Assembly: GCA_035293845.1 (NCBI GenBank)
Contig: DATGMB010000090.1
Location: 1 to 34,882, forward strand
DNA length: 34,882 nt
Direction: 5' to 3'
Source: DATGMB01 sp035293845
Lineage (GTDB): Bacteria; Acidobacteriota; Terriglobia; Bryobacterales; Bryobacteraceae
Shown: positions 1 to 8,892 of the stretch, piece by piece
Layout: each line of letters begins with the position of its first letter
Numbering within the stretch: position 1 is the first letter of the stretch
Made by a program: the position numbers and the translations under genes
Notes under the pieces: model-generated
The model's database searches: none
What the model saw: only the letters and a program-made list of their open reading frames with translations
Told to the model about the DNA's origin: nothing

Positions 1-108
1 CAGCCGTCCGGCGCCACGGATAGGGGTTCACGGAACAGATCTGCTTCTCTGTGAGGTTGCCATCTTGACGCGGCCGGGAGTAAGCTCCGAGGTAGAGGGA
101 CATATCCA

Positions 109-900
109 ATGAGGGCGCTGGTTACTTTGGCATTGTGTGGACTGCTGGCCGCGCCTGCGGCGGTCGCCCAACGGGGCGGCGGCGGACACGGGGGTGGCGG
201 CGGGTTCCATGGCGGCGGCGGATTCGGAGGCGGAGGATTCCGCGGGGGTGGCGGTTTTGGAGGTGGCGGATTCCACGGCGGCGGCTTCGGTGGCGGAGGA
301 TTCCGGGGCGGCTTCGGGAACCGGGGGTTCGGATTTAACCGGGGTTTCGGATTTAACCGCGGGTTTGGATTCCGGCGCGGCTGGGGCGGCTGGGGCGCCG
401 GCTGGTGGGGCCCGAGTTGGGGCTGGGGCTGGGGCTGGCCGGCTTGGAGCGTTGGCTGGGGATGGCCTGCCTGGGGCTGGGATGGGGATTATTACGATCC
501 CTGCGTTTACGATCCTTATACCTGCGGGTACGGCGCGCCGGCCTATGCCGCTCCGGCATACGGGGCTCCGGCGTACGCTCCGTCCGGCAGCACGACCGTG
601 ATTTATGCTACGCCCTCCACGCCGGCATCGTCGCAACCGGCCCATCCGGTCACCCATGAGTACGATCAATACGGCCAGGAAGTGAAACCTTCCGGGGGCG
701 CCGCATCTTCACCCATTTACCTCATCGCATTCCACAACGATCACGTGATTCGCGCGGCGTCGGCCTATTGGGTCGACGGGAACACACTTCACTACGTCAC
801 GCTGCAGCACGAGGAGCGGGTAGCGCCGCTCAGCTCGATTGACCGGCCGCTCACTACGGAACTGAACCGCGAGCGGCACGTCACCATGCAGCTGCCGTAG
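109..900 (+). CDS. Secreted Gly/Trp-rich protein with acidobacterial-type C-terminal domain
   Basis: A 263-residue protein with no recognised enzymatic function. It starts with a signal peptide (MRALVTLALCGLLAAPAAVA, cleavage after AVA or AVAQ), followed by about 80 residues of GGGGF/GGGFHG/GGGFRG repeats, then FGFNRG repeats, then a Trp-rich stretch (WGGWGAGWWG, WGWGWGWPAW) and a Tyr/Pro/Ala segment. The last 60 or so residues (from SPIYLIAFHNDHVIRAA to the C-terminal MQLP) look like a compact folded domain; I recall similar tails in acidobacterial hypothetical proteins, but cannot confirm this here. The start is supported by a GAGGGA ribosome-binding site 8 nt upstream of ATG. The gene ends 38 nt before a strong terminator, so it is probably monocistronic. 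A surface or envelope structural role is inference from composition. Confidence 0.82.
   Translation: MRALVTLALCGLLAAPAAVAQRGGGGHGGGGGFHGGGGFGGGGFRGGGGFGGGGFHGGGFGGGGFRGGFGNRGFGFNRGFGFNRGFGFRRGWGGWGAGWWGPSWGWGWGWPAWSVGWGWPAWGWDGDYYDPCVYDPYTCGYGAPAYAAPAYGAPAYAPSGSTTVIYATPSTPASSQPAHPVTHEYDQYGQEVKPSGGAASSPIYLIAFHNDHVIRAASAYWVDGNTLHYVTLQHEERVAPLSSIDRPLTTELNRERHVTMQLP
163..400 (+). repeat. In-frame Gly-rich coding repeats
   Basis: Imperfect tandem GGCGG/GGATTC units encode GGGGF(H/R)GG blocks. They are followed by three copies of a GGATTTAACCG-like unit encoding FGFN/RRG. The repeats stay in frame, so they are part of the protein and prone to length variation by slippage. Confidence 0.7.
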
Positions 901-938
901 GGTTTCAAAAGAGCCAAACCGCCGCGACGCGATCGCAC

Positions 939-987
939 AGCCGCGGCCGCAAGGGGTTCCCTTCGCCCCGCGGCCGCGGCTTTTCTT
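939..987 (+). terminator. Rho-independent terminator
   Basis: A 12-bp perfect stem pairs AGCCGCGGCCGC (939-950) with GCGGCCGCGGCT (970-981). An inner GGGG/CCCC pairing is possible, and a T-rich run (TTTTCTTT) follows. It lies 38 nt after the stop of the Gly-rich gene and isolates it from the next operon. Confidence 0.88.
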
Positions 988-1038
988 TGCACAATTCCAT
1001 TTTTTGAATCCCCGGTATGCCTTTTTACACCCGCGTGC

Positions 1039-1068
1039 TTGCGCTCAGTCTTTTGTTTGAACTAGAAT
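1039..1068 (+). promoter_or_regulatory. Candidate sigma70-like promoter of the TPR/VWA/SLT run
   Basis: A weak -35 (TTGCGC, 1039-1044), an 18-nt spacer and a good -10 (TAGAAT, 1063-1068) sit between the upstream terminator and the next gene. The -35 is poor, so this is a candidate only. Confidence 0.35.
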
Positions 1069-1078
1069 CACCAAACTA

Positions 1079-1099
1079 CAGGTGTGCATGGTACACCTG
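1079..1099. promoter_or_regulatory. Inverted repeat in the leader of the TPR gene (operator or 5' hairpin)
   Basis: CAGGTGT (1079-1085) and ACACCTG (1093-1099) are perfect 7-bp arms around a 7-nt spacer. The element lies just after the candidate -10 and 15 nt before the chosen ATG. It could be a repressor operator at the transcription start or a hairpin at the mRNA 5' end; the sequence alone does not decide. Confidence 0.45.
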
Positions 1100-1114
1100 A
1101 AAATCGGAGGCGTC

Positions 1115-4100
1115 ATGCAGGCGTTATTCCGGGGATTCGCGGCATTTTTTTGGGGCTCTTTCGTATGCTTCGTATGGGCGCAAGCTCCGGACGCGGTTCC
1201 AAAAATGGAAGCCGCGGCCGACGCGCTGGCCGCCCGCACGGCCTTGGCCCGAGCCGCTGAGGCAAATCCCACCAGCATTCCGGCGCTCACTCAATACGCC
1301 GAGTTCCTGGAACGCTACGGCGACCCGGGCGCCCGTGCTGCCTATCGCAAGCTGTTGACGGCCCTGCGGAATGCGGGCAACCGGCAGGAGGCGGGAACCA
1401 TCGCGCGCCGGCTGGCGGTCCTGGACCTGCTGGCGGGGGACGACGCCGCCACCTCGGCCGATCTCGACGCGTACCGCGCAGCCACCGGAAAGAGTCTCTC
1501 GCTCGCCACGACGAAAGCCATGGCAGAGCCCTGGCCCACCACCACCATCCCCGGCCCGCTCCGCTCCTTCGCCCGGATGGCGGCAATCTCTCCCGACGCT
1601 TCTCTCGACGATCTCCTCCCGGCGCTGGCGCGAAACGTCGTCACCAACGGATACCAGGCATCGCATAGCAATGAAGCGCTGGAGCAGACCGAATACCTGA
1701 AGCTGGTGCACCGATACGTTTCGCAGGCGCGCGAGCTCGAAAAGCTGGCCGGCGACAAACACGCGATCGATATTGCAAGCTGCGACGCGCCGGCGGTGCC
1801 CGATCTGCTGCGCATTCTGGGATTCCGAATGCGCGGCGGCTGCGGCTCGGAAGTCGTGCTGGAAACCGTCAACGCCGCCCGCGCCTTTCTGACCACCGAC
1901 TCCGGGTTCCCCGTGAACGACCTGGAACAGGCCCTGCGCACCAACCGCCCGTTCCACTACGATTACCGTTCCACCGAGGTGCCGGTGCTGTTCGGGCCCG
2001 AATACTGGCTGGGCGGGGCCAAGGACAAGGAATCGAGCGACTTCCTGGAAGCCTTTCTTTCCGATCCCTCCGTCTGCCGGCTGTACCTGGGCATGACCAA
2101 GCTCGAGCGCGGCACCGCCGAGAGCCTGCGCAAAGGGGTTCCGTTCCCCCGGCTGAAAGTCTTCGCGCACGTGCTCGATTTCTTCGGCGGGATGTTCGAG
2201 ATCCGGGACGGCAAGGCCGTGGTGCCCGGCGGCGACCGCGCTGCCGCGGCATGGGGCGAATTGGCGGGCGTATCGCCGGACAAGGGCGCCGAATTCTTCG
2301 AGAAATTGATGATGCGCGACGACGGCTGGCTGGCGAGCTTGTATGACGCCCTGGCGCGCATCCACGGCCCGGTGCAGGATTACCTGACCGAACCGGCGCG
2401 GCTGAAACGCTTCTACGCGGCCGTACGGGGCAAGATCACCACGCCCGGCCCGGCACGCCCCGTGTTCCGCTCCAATACGGACATGATGCTGTTGACCACA
2501 CGGCTGCGGCTCGACCCGAACGGGCAGCCGCATATCCCGGGCAACCTGGAAGTCTGGAAAAACCTGTTCGTCAACCATCCGCAGGGCAAATACGACGGCA
2601 AGCTGACGCGGCTGGCGACGACGTGGTCGGCCCCGGACGACGTGCTCGAAGCGCTCTTCGCGCTCTGCCGCAAGTCCGTCGAAAACCAGCCTTTGAAGAT
2701 CTTCATGGCGCTGAGCGATCTCGACCGCGGCCGCACCACCCCGCTCGCGCCCGCCACGGTGGACCGGCTGGCGCGCGAGTTTGGAACCTTCGGCAGCCAG
2801 TACTCCATCTTCGCGGAGAGCGGCCGGCTGAGCGATGCTTCGATCGGGAAATTCCTCGACGATGCCGAAGCCATCAGCAAGATCCACGATCCGCAGTTGC
2901 GTTCGGATGTAGCGGGCTCATTCCAATCGCTCATCGGGCTCTGGCAGATCCTGGTGCGCCAGCGGACCATTCCGGAGAGCCAGGCGGACGCCGCTTTCGC
3001 CGGCATTACCGCGGCTTTCGCGCAGGTCCACGGCGACCGCGAGCTGTTCGATTCGAGCCGCGCCGGGTTGAACGTCCTGCTGGCTGCCGCGCCGGTCAAG
3101 ACCGGCACGACCTCCGCGCAGCCGCAGGAGCGCCTCATGGCCCTGCTTTCCGGACCCTCGGATACGGCCGATCCCGACGTCCGCGGCGAAATCGAGCAGG
3201 ACATGGGCCGCATTCTCGAAGCGCAGCACATCCTCTCGCTCGATCTTCTCTTCGAGGTGGCCGATCACCTTACCGCTCTAGGCAAAGGGGAGAAGCTCAA
3301 CACGGCGCTGATCGCGAAGTTCTCCGGGCAGGTGCGGGATATCCAATTGCCGCGCGCCTCGTTGACCTCCGACGAAAAGAACGCGATGACCTTCGGTTAC
3401 TGGACCGATAAACACATCGAAGCCGAACGGCGGCTCAACGTGCGCGCCGCGATCGAGAAGGCTGGAAGCGACCCGCAGAAGCTGAGCGAGATTCGCGGGC
3501 AGATCGCTCCCCTGCTGCGCGACACGCTGCTGGCGTTCAATTACGCGTACTACGCGCCGCCGGGCGCGCAGATCCTCTATACCAACCCCAGTTTCGCGCG
3601 CAGCCACGACTTCATCGGCATGCAGGGGACCACGTCCTATACCTGGCGCGCCACCGAGCCGTACGGCAGCGGCTGGCCCTCGAACGCCGGCGGCCGGCTG
3701 GTGGGCTCGCTCGCTACCCTGCCCTATGCGCTGGCCGAAGCCGAGGAGAATTTCCTGGTCCCCACGCAGACTCAGGCGCTCATCTGGGGCGACCTGGTGC
3801 CGCAGATGATCCTGAGCGCAAAAATCCCTCGTTGGTGGAACGTCAGCCCGGCAGAAATGCACTGGGTCGGGCTGCACATCCGCTACGGCCGCGAGCTGCT
3901 GGCGGAGGCGGCGATCGACCCCGCGGTCCGGCAGGCGTTCCTGGGCGCGCTGGGCATCTATTCCGCGCCGGTCCGCACCGCGGCCGTGGCGGCGATGATC
4001 GGGCAGGGCGACGTGAAAGCGGCGGCGGAGCACGTGACGCCCTCTGAGTTGTACTCGGTGGCCCGCGAGCTCGCGCCGCGCAAGCTGATTCCGGATTCCT

Positions 4101-4516
4101 GCCTGCTGGCGGAAATCGACCGGCTGCGGCAGAGCGGCGTCACGTACGAAGAGATCTCGCATGCCTTCGGCACGCCCAAACCGACGCTCGCCAATTCGTA
4201 CGAGCCGGAGCTGCTCGGATTGCGCACCTTCCCCGCCCTGATGGGCTACTCGAGCCGCATCCTGGCGGAGAGCTGGGAATCGAACACGCTGTTCTGGGCG
4301 GCGCTGGCGGATGAGGTGTATGTATCGCCGGCACAGCTCAACGTGCGCATTCCGGAGTGGACGCGCAAGCTCGTGGAGCAGATTTTCGCTTCGCACCTGG
4401 AGGACTGGCCGGCGCTGCTGAAATCGCTGCGCACAGTCGGGGATAACGTGCGGGTGGAAAGCCGCGCGGCGATGGCGGCGGAAAAGGCATCGCTCGAAGA
4501 CGTTCGCAACCGGTAA
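1115..4516 (+). CDS. Large exported TPR-like protein, function unknown
   Basis: A 1133-residue protein. The ATG at 1115 is chosen because GGAGG lies 4 nt upstream and the protein then begins with a proper signal peptide (MQALFRGFAAFFWGSFVCFVWA). An upstream GTG at 1082 would add 11 residues that spoil it and would place the leader palindrome inside the gene. Residues about 30-115 look like TPR or HEAT-like helical hairpins (repeated Ala/Leu/Arg helices, 'NPTSIPALTQYAEFLERYG'). The remainder is a long, mainly helical sequence without catalytic motifs I recognise. The stop is 6 nt before the VWA gene, and a lytic transglycosylase follows, so it is likely co-transcribed with two other exported proteins. 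It may be a periplasmic scaffold; this is inference. Confidence 0.85.
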   Translation: MQALFRGFAAFFWGSFVCFVWAQAPDAVPKMEAAADALAARTALARAAEANPTSIPALTQYAEFLERYGDPGARAAYRKLLTALRNAGNRQEAGTIARRLAVLDLLAGDDAATSADLDAYRAATGKSLSLATTKAMAEPWPTTTIPGPLRSFARMAAISPDASLDDLLPALARNVVTNGYQASHSNEALEQTEYLKLVHRYVSQARELEKLAGDKHAIDIASCDAPAVPDLLRILGFRMRGGCGSEVVLETVNAARAFLTTDSGFPVNDLEQALRTNRPFHYDYRSTEVPVLFGPEYWLGGAKDKESSDFLEAFLSDPSVCRLYLGMTKLERGTAESLRKGVPFPRLKVFAHVLDFFGGMFEIRDGKAVVPGGDRAAAAWGELAGVSPDKGAEFFEKLMMRDDGWLASLYDALARIHGPVQDYLTEPARLKRFYAAVRGKITTPGPARPVFRSNTDMMLLTTRLRLDPNGQPHIPGNLEVWKNLFVNHPQGKYDGKLTRLATTWSAPDDVLEALFALCRKSVENQPLKIFMALSDLDRGRTTPLAPATVDRLAREFGTFGSQYSIFAESGRLSDASIGKFLDDAEAISKIHDPQLRSDVAGSFQSLIGLWQILVRQRTIPESQADAAFAGITAAFAQVHGDRELFDSSRAGLNVLLAAAPVKTGTTSAQPQERLMALLSGPSDTADPDVRGEIEQDMGRILEAQHILSLDLLFEVADHLTALGKGEKLNTALIAKFSGQVRDIQLPRASLTSDEKNAMTFGYWTDKHIEAERRLNVRAAIEKAGSDPQKLSEIRGQIAPLLRDTLLAFNYAYYAPPGAQILYTNPSFARSHDFIGMQGTTSYTWRATEPYGSGWPSNAGGRLVGSLATLPYALAEAEENFLVPTQTQALIWGDLVPQMILSAKIPRWWNVSPAEMHWVGLHIRYGRELLAEAAIDPAVRQAFLGALGIYSAPVRTAAVAAMIGQGDVKAAAEHVTPSELYSVARELAPRKLIPDSCLLAEIDRLRQSGVTYEEISHAFGTPKPTLANSYEPELLGLRTFPALMGYSSRILAESWESNTLFWAALADEVYVSPAQLNVRIPEWTRKLVEQIFASHLEDWPALLKSLRTVGDNVRVESRAAMAAEKASLEDVRNR

Positions 4517-4522
4517 ACGACA

Positions 4523-5521
4523 ATGAACCTTTCGCGACGTGGATTTATCGCAGCATGCGGGGCGTACCCGCTGGGCACGGCCGCGCTCCGCGCTCAGGAT
4601 TCGCAGCGGCCCGTATTCCGGGTCAAGGTCGATATGGTGGTGCTCAGCTTCCAGGTCACGGATAGCAAGAACCACTACATCAATGGCCTGAAGCCGTCGG
4701 ATTTCCGCATTTACGAGGACGGCATCCTGCAGAAGATCGCGACCTTCGCCGAGGGCGCCAAGGCGCCACTGCAGGTGGCGGAGGACGGCTCGACGCACCC
4801 CCTCGTCGAAGCGAAGAAGGATGCCCTGCCGGGGATGGACCGGCCCGATGCGTTCGTCGGCACCAACGTGTTCATCCTCTTCGATACCAGCAACTTCATG
4901 TATCGCGGCTTCGTGTACGCCGAGGATGCGATTGCCGATTTCGTCCGCGGCCTGGACCGGGCCGATTCCGTCGCCGTCTACACCTTCAGCCGCAACCTGT
5001 ACCGCGCCGCGTCGCTGACCCGCGAGCATGGCGACGCCATTTCCGGCCTGCGCAGCGCCGTCGCCGGAGACGACACCGCGCTATATAACGCGCTGCTGCT
5101 GACGCTGCGGGATGCCGCCAAGGTGCCGGGACGCAAGGTCGTGATCGTATTCTCGAACGGCCCGGATAATGCCAGCATGGTAGCGCCGGACGACGTGCGG
5201 GCGGTGGCGGAAGACGAAGGCATCCCGATCTACGTCATCTCGACCGCCGAAGTGAACAAGGACCCCGTCTCGACCGCCGTATTTCGCCGCATCGCGCAGC
5301 GCACGGGCGGCAAGGCATACCACGCCAAGACGTGGCAGAAGCAGGTCGAGGCGTTCGAGGATATCCGCGAAGATCTGGGGAACTCCTACACGATTACGTA
5401 TTACCCGCAGCCGAACCCGAACGAGGGCTTCCGCAAGATTATGGTGGAGATCGTCAGCGATCCGGGACACAAGTACCGGGTACATTCCCGTCCCGGCTAC
5501 CGCCCCAGCCGGGGAGTCTGA
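4523..5521 (+). CDS. VWA-domain protein of the acidobacterial VWFA-related type, Tat-like leader
   Basis: A 332-residue protein. The N-terminus has a twin-arginine-like signal (MNLSRRGFIAACGA, SRRGF motif) ending near LRAQD, suggesting export in folded form. An N-terminal strand region (FRVKVDMVVLSFQVTD, then LKPSDFRIYEDG) is typical of the acidobacterial VWFA-related family, and a VWA domain follows from about residue 105 to 290. The metal-site motif is degenerate: DTSNF replaces the usual DxSxS, and NGPDN sits where an Asp (DGxDN) is normal, while the central Thr (DDTALYNAL) is kept. A metal-independent binding role is therefore possible. It is the second gene of a run, 6 nt after the TPR gene and 44 nt before the transglycosylase. 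The start has no strong ribosome-binding site. Confidence 0.88.
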   Translation: MNLSRRGFIAACGAYPLGTAALRAQDSQRPVFRVKVDMVVLSFQVTDSKNHYINGLKPSDFRIYEDGILQKIATFAEGAKAPLQVAEDGSTHPLVEAKKDALPGMDRPDAFVGTNVFILFDTSNFMYRGFVYAEDAIADFVRGLDRADSVAVYTFSRNLYRAASLTREHGDAISGLRSAVAGDDTALYNALLLTLRDAAKVPGRKVVIVFSNGPDNASMVAPDDVRAVAEDEGIPIYVISTAEVNKDPVSTAVFRRIAQRTGGKAYHAKTWQKQVEAFEDIREDLGNSYTITYYPQPNPNEGFRKIMVEIVSDPGHKYRVHSRPGYRPSRGV

Positions 5522-5565
5522 TTCGCGCGCTAAAGGTTTCGCCGTTCCTGCCGATCTTTTGGCCG

Positions 5566-6171
5566 ATGAGGCTTGCATTGCTGCTGGCCGCCGCGGCGGC
5601 GTTTGCGCAGACGCGCGATTCGATCGAAAAACAGCTCCAATCCATCGGGCAGCAGCGGGACGCGGTGCGCTCCATGCTCCCGCCCCTCCTCACCGCCGAA
5701 CCGGCGTGCGACCCGCTGCCGGAGGAGCAAGCCGGCCCGCTCATCGAGACCGCGGCGAAGGCGCACCAGCTTCCGGCCAAGCTCCTGCGGGCGGTCGTAG
5801 AGCAGGAATCCGGCTTCCGCCCCTGCGCCGTTTCCGCAAAGGGCGCGCAGGGGCTGATGCAGCTCATGCCGGCCACCGCAAGCGATTTCCAGCTCAAGGA
5901 TGCTTTCGATCCCAAGGACAATCTGAACGCCGGAGCGGCGTTTCTGCGGCAACTGATCGAGAAGTACAAGGGGGATCTACCCTCGGCGCTGGCCGCGTAT
6001 AACGCCGGTCCGGAGACCGTCGAGCGAAATGGCGGCGCGCCGGAGATCCCGGAGACCAGCGCTTACGTGGAAGCCATTATCGGAAAATTCGGGGCCAGGA
6101 CCATCGAACTGGCGCCGCTCCCGGCACCCGCACCTCCGTCGCCGCCTGCGCCTCCAAAGCAGGTGAAGTAG
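5566..6171 (+). CDS. Lytic transglycosylase, SLT domain
   Basis: A 201-residue exported murein lytic enzyme that cleaves the MurNAc-GlcNAc bond of peptidoglycan. The ATG at 5566 gives a short signal peptide (MRLALLLAAAAAFAQ); the open frame upstream of it overlaps the VWA gene and is not signal-like. The SLT domain spans about residues 62-178 with the family motifs: VVEQESGF (catalytic Glu about residue 81), AVSAKGAQGLMQLMPATA and ALAAYNAGP. The tail is Pro/Ala-rich (APAPPSPPAPP). It is last in the exported-protein run. Its stop codon lies directly at the edge of the foreign reverse-strand segment, and the reverse frame reads on over its last codons. Confidence 0.93.
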   Translation: MRLALLLAAAAAFAQTRDSIEKQLQSIGQQRDAVRSMLPPLLTAEPACDPLPEEQAGPLIETAAKAHQLPAKLLRAVVEQESGFRPCAVSAKGAQGLMQLMPATASDFQLKDAFDPKDNLNAGAAFLRQLIEKYKGDLPSALAAYNAGPETVERNGGAPEIPETSAYVEAIIGKFGARTIELAPLPAPAPPSPPAPPKQVK

Positions 6172-8892
6172 TGGCGCAAAGCCGCAGCGGCTCCGCATAT
6201 TCCCCCTCTCCCTTCGGGTGCAGGATGTGCGGATTGTATTCGTCCGCCGTCCACCGCGAATCCAGGAACCCCAGCCGCTTGCCTTCGTCGAGCGTAGCCT
6301 GCGCGATCTTCGTCAGCACCGCGTCCGCCTTCCGCATCCGCTCCGTTGGATTCAGCGCTTTGAGGATCGCCGGCCGAAGCTCCTCGATCCGCTTCCGCGC
6401 GATCGCATACTCCGATCCCGGCGTCCCACGGAGCAGCGGGTTCTGCTTGTCGAGATCCTGATACGCCGGATGCGACCCGTCGAGAAACCGCGCCAGCTCC
6501 TCTTCTTTCCCCTTGAAGTCGCGCATCAGCGCCAGGCCTTCCTGCTCCACGTGGTCCGGGACCATCTTCCGCAGCCGCCCGATCACCTGGTTCACCCGCG
6601 CGCCCCACACATCGCGCTCCGCCAGGAAGCTCCGCAGCGTCGCCTGCCCGACCTTCATCTGCTCCGGCGTTTCCTTCGCCCGCTCCAGCTCCGCGATCGC
6701 CGCGTCGCGCTTCGCCTTCAGCGCGCGCATCTCCTCCACGTCGGCTCGGAGCATCGCGCCCACGAACGACGTTCCCGTCTCGTCCCCGAGAAACTCTTTG
6801 ATCGGCCCCGTCGCCGGCTTCTCCGGCTCCTCCCCGAGCGCCGGCGGCCTATTGACCTCCGCCCCTTCCCGCGCGACACTCGAATCAGGTGCACCGCTTT
6901 CCGTGGGGGCAGCCCCGCGGGAGGCAGGACCAGGCGAAGCGCCGGTTGCTGGGGGAGTCGGTCCAGCACCCTGCGGGGCTTCAGGAACGCCGACACTGGT
7001 TCTGGAGGCCGGCTGCTTCGTCTTCTCATATCCGGTCAGCAGCCACTCCTCGTGCGGCTGTCCTTTCCAGTCCAGCGATACTACAGCACGGTTCCCTTTC
7101 CCATCCGCCAGCACCCGGCCAACCACGCGCCCCTGCTGATTCCGGATCTCCTCGACCACCGGCCAGTGCGCGATATCCTCGATGTGTTCATCGAGCCAGC
7201 CCGGATGTCCATATTTCGGATCGTCAATGTGAGCGACCCCGTAGCCTTCCCGTCCGCTAATTGGATCGGGAGGCCTCCCGAACGGCAGGCCAATCGCCCC
7301 CGCCGGATGCGGGATGGCTCCAGCCGCAAAACCTCCCTTCTCTTCGCGCACCCACTGGAGCGCCTCACGTGGCCTCCCGGCAAATTCCCGCTCTATCGGC
7401 CCGTGAGGGCCCATCTCGCGCTCCGGTTCTCCTCCGCCCGCCGCCCGCTCCGCCTTCTCCCCGCCGAAATGCTCCCGGAACGCGTCCGCCGGCGTCGTCT
7501 CCCCGAACATCGTCGGCTCGCGGTCGTTCACATACCGCCGCACCGCCGCCACCAGGTCGTTCGGCTTCGCATCCCTCAGCCACTCCGCCAGCTTGATCGC
7601 ATCGCTATGCCACTGCTGACCGCCCGGAAACATCGATTCCTGCGCCACCACATCGCCCAGGTTCTTGATCCCGTGCGCGCCCGCGTACTCGAGTAAGTCG
7701 ATCGCTTCCCGGAATGCCGGCGCGAGGTCCCACTCCGCGTTCCCCTGCACCTTCGTCAGCGGCGCCGCGATCCGCTCCAGCTTGTTCTTGATCGATGCCG
7801 GCGTCCGCGCGATCTGGTCCGAATCCCGGAAGAACCGCCCCAGCAGCGCCTTGCTGATCCGGTCTTTCGCGAGCTGCGTCAGCGCTCCCGTCTTCCCGTC
7901 CATCAGCGCCGGCCGCTCCTGCTCGCTGAAGAACCCCTCGCTGATCAGCCGGTTCACGATCGCTGTGCCGCTCTTCCCCGTCAGCGCGTCGTTCAGCGTC
8001 GCATCCGGCCCCGCGTCCTCGATCGATTTCGCGAGATGCTCCACCAGCTCCGGCGCCATCTGCCGCGCGTCGGCCGCCGCCCGCTCGCTCGCCGAAAGCG
8101 CCGCCGTGCCGGTCACGTTCGTCTTCCGGATCGCCCACTGATGCCCGCCCGGCAGTGACTCCAGGTCCGCGTTCGAAGCCACCCGCACCAGCACCGGCTG
8201 CTTCATCCCCCGCACGGCGGCCGGATCGATCCCGAACTGCTGTGCCTTCTGTTCCAGCAGTGCGCGGTACCCCGCCGCGCCGCGGCCGCCGCGCCCATAG
8301 ACGCGTTGTACGATCATCGTCCGGTTGTTTCCGCCGATCACGTTCCCGTCCTCGTCGACGAGCGGCGGCCCGTTGGTCGCGTCCGGGTTGTCCGTGATGT
8401 GGTACCGCGGATCGAACCGCTCTTCGCTGCTGTTTTCGATAACCCGCTGCTGGTTTTCCGGCTTGGAATAGTCGCGCTCGTTGCGGTGCGCGTACCGGTC
8501 GTTCGCAAGGAAGGTCTGCCCGTGGTGCGACGGCTGAAGGGAGCCTAGCTCCCAGACTTCGTATCGGGCCCGGATGGTTCGGTCTTCTCCGGGGATGGCG
8601 ATATCCGTGTTTTCGCCAGATGCGCGTCCCGCGCCTGCCGCAGCAGGCTCATGTACCGCGCGCCCTTCTCGAGCTGCTCCGGCGTCCACCGCGCCAGTTG
8701 CTCCGGCGTCCACCGGCTCTGTTGCTCGTCCACCGCCCGCCTCCCCTCCGATTATCCCTTCCCACGCCCGCCGCGTCACGAACGCCGGCACCGTCTCCGC
8801 ACCGTGCCGCTCCGCATAAGCGATACGGTTGTTTCCGTTTAGCGGCGTCAGCACCCGCTGGCCGCCCCGGATAATCGGCGGCTCCGTGATGA
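6172..8892 (-). pseudogene. Truncated polyvalent-type protein of a phage or conjugative element (ParB/DdrB-like + PBECR-like nuclease)
   Basis: A long open frame (stop at 6077, first possible start GTG at 8854) that encodes a mosaic protein but has no natural ends. At the N-side, the residues before the GTG (VITEPPIIRGGQR) still read as protein and join VLTPLNGNNRIAYAERHG, the tail of a ParB-like fold whose front part is missing. Residues about 97-190 (LANDRYAHRNERDYS, then VDEDGNVIGGNNRTMIVQRV) resemble the DdrB-like ParB domain. Residues about 520-612, ending in EEWLLTGYEKTK, resemble the Barnase/EndoU/ColicinE5/RelE-like (PBECR) nuclease of polyvalent proteins. A Pro/Gly linker and a helical, coiled-coil-prone C-terminal part (about 690-880) follow. 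The C-terminal frame runs into the antisense of the transglycosylase gene with no similarity left, so the gene was cut there. Such proteins are injected with DNA to counter host defences; here the gene is decayed. Domain calls are from motif recognition only. Confidence 0.72.
6755..6897 (-). repeat. 142/143-bp direct repeat, copy 1 (inside the polyvalent gene)
   Basis: This stretch encodes the linker from APDSSVAREG to PIKEFLGDETGTSFVGA of the polyvalent protein. It recurs at 8893-9034 in the same orientation with about 8 substitutions and one deleted base. Copy 1 is in frame. Confidence 0.9.

Noticed and set aside
1124..2887. Long reverse frame (587 codons) antisense to the TPR-like gene
   Set aside because: The composition is typical of antisense frames, with no family motifs, while the forward frame has signal peptide and ribosome-binding site.
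6218..7696. A 492-codon forward frame over the polyvalent relic
   Set aside because: Its Arg/Pro/Leu-rich translation mirrors the reverse frame, which carries recognisable domain motifs.
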